A stretch of DNA of 64,000 bases from Lota lota. Its lineage: Eukaryota > Chordata > Actinopteri > Gadiformes > Lotidae. Under the pieces are notes generated by a model. That model was not told the origin of the DNA. It did not search any database and worked only from the letters and a program-made list of their open reading frames with translations. The translations under genes were made by a program, and so were the position numbers. This document shows, piece after piece, positions 1 through 64,000 of this stretch (positions are counted from its first letter, which is position 1; the number at the start of each line of letters is the position of its first letter). The DNA lies in NCBI GenBank assembly GCA_026745465.1, contig JACYXH010000205.1:504001-568000 (forward strand). The letters are read 5' to 3'.

Positions 1-1
1 C

Positions 2-63906
<63,905 letters not shown>

Positions 63907-64000
63907 GTACCGTGAACCAACGCCACTGGGGAACTCGCTGGCTCTCTTGCTTCTAACCTCACCGCCTCCTTCTGTCCAACTGAAATCTGTAGCGCTGTAG

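Overview
The window is vertebrate, almost certainly teleost, genomic DNA. GT-AG introns separate short phase-compatible exons on the + strand. The introns are full of dinucleotide microsatellites, homopolymer runs and fish-type MITE and SINE debris. I see one gene on the + strand, entering at base 1 and leaving at base 64000, and no convincing gene on the - strand.

The gene is dystonin (dst, BPAG1), a giant spectraplakin that links intermediate filaments, actin and microtubules. The evidence is a coiled-coil rod plus plakin-repeat tail with its own stop and poly(A) signals (the epithelial, BPAG1-e type end), a long spectrin-repeat rod, two EF-hands, a GAS2 domain and a Gly-Ser-Arg-rich tail. 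Exon peptides such as [23 protein letters not shown] and HHHGSKMLRSESNSSIT fit DST better than its paralogue MACF1; this is recalled family knowledge, not an alignment.

Layout. 1-4475: e-type rod exon and e-type tail exon, then 3' UTR to about 4.8 kb. 4980-6639: three small exons shared by the longer isoforms. 7249-13071: one 5.8 kb phase 0-0 cassette exon with degenerate plakin-like repeats and a lineage-type tandem peptide repeat (b-type isoform). 13170-27344: first part of the spectrin rod, 21 exons, ending in a 1,469-nt exon. 27345-34627: long intron holding a probable internal promoter and an alternative first exon (ATG at 32685) with an N-myristoylation-type start. 34628-57154: second part of the spectrin rod, 33 exons. 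57502-57916: EF-hand pair. 58007-60493: GAS2 domain, including an 18-nt microexon. 62063-62128: alternative 66-nt exon. 63176-63906: start of the GSR-type microtubule-binding tail. The window ends inside the next intron or at the next exon.

From 4980 to 63906 I traced 66 exons. Every junction is phase compatible and the lengths total 18,498 nt, an uninterrupted frame of 6,166 codons. All junctions are GT-AG except two apparent GC-AG introns (donors at 17615 and 38804). Four products can be read from the layout: e-type (ends at 4475), a-type (6639 joined to 13170), b-type (keeps the 5.8 kb exon) and a short internal-promoter form (32685 onward).

Introns above about 300 bases that have no entry of their own were read through; apart from simple repeats I saw nothing in them I can name. 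Species cannot be fixed from the sequence; the heavy dinucleotide load resembles some gadiform genomes but that is only an impression.
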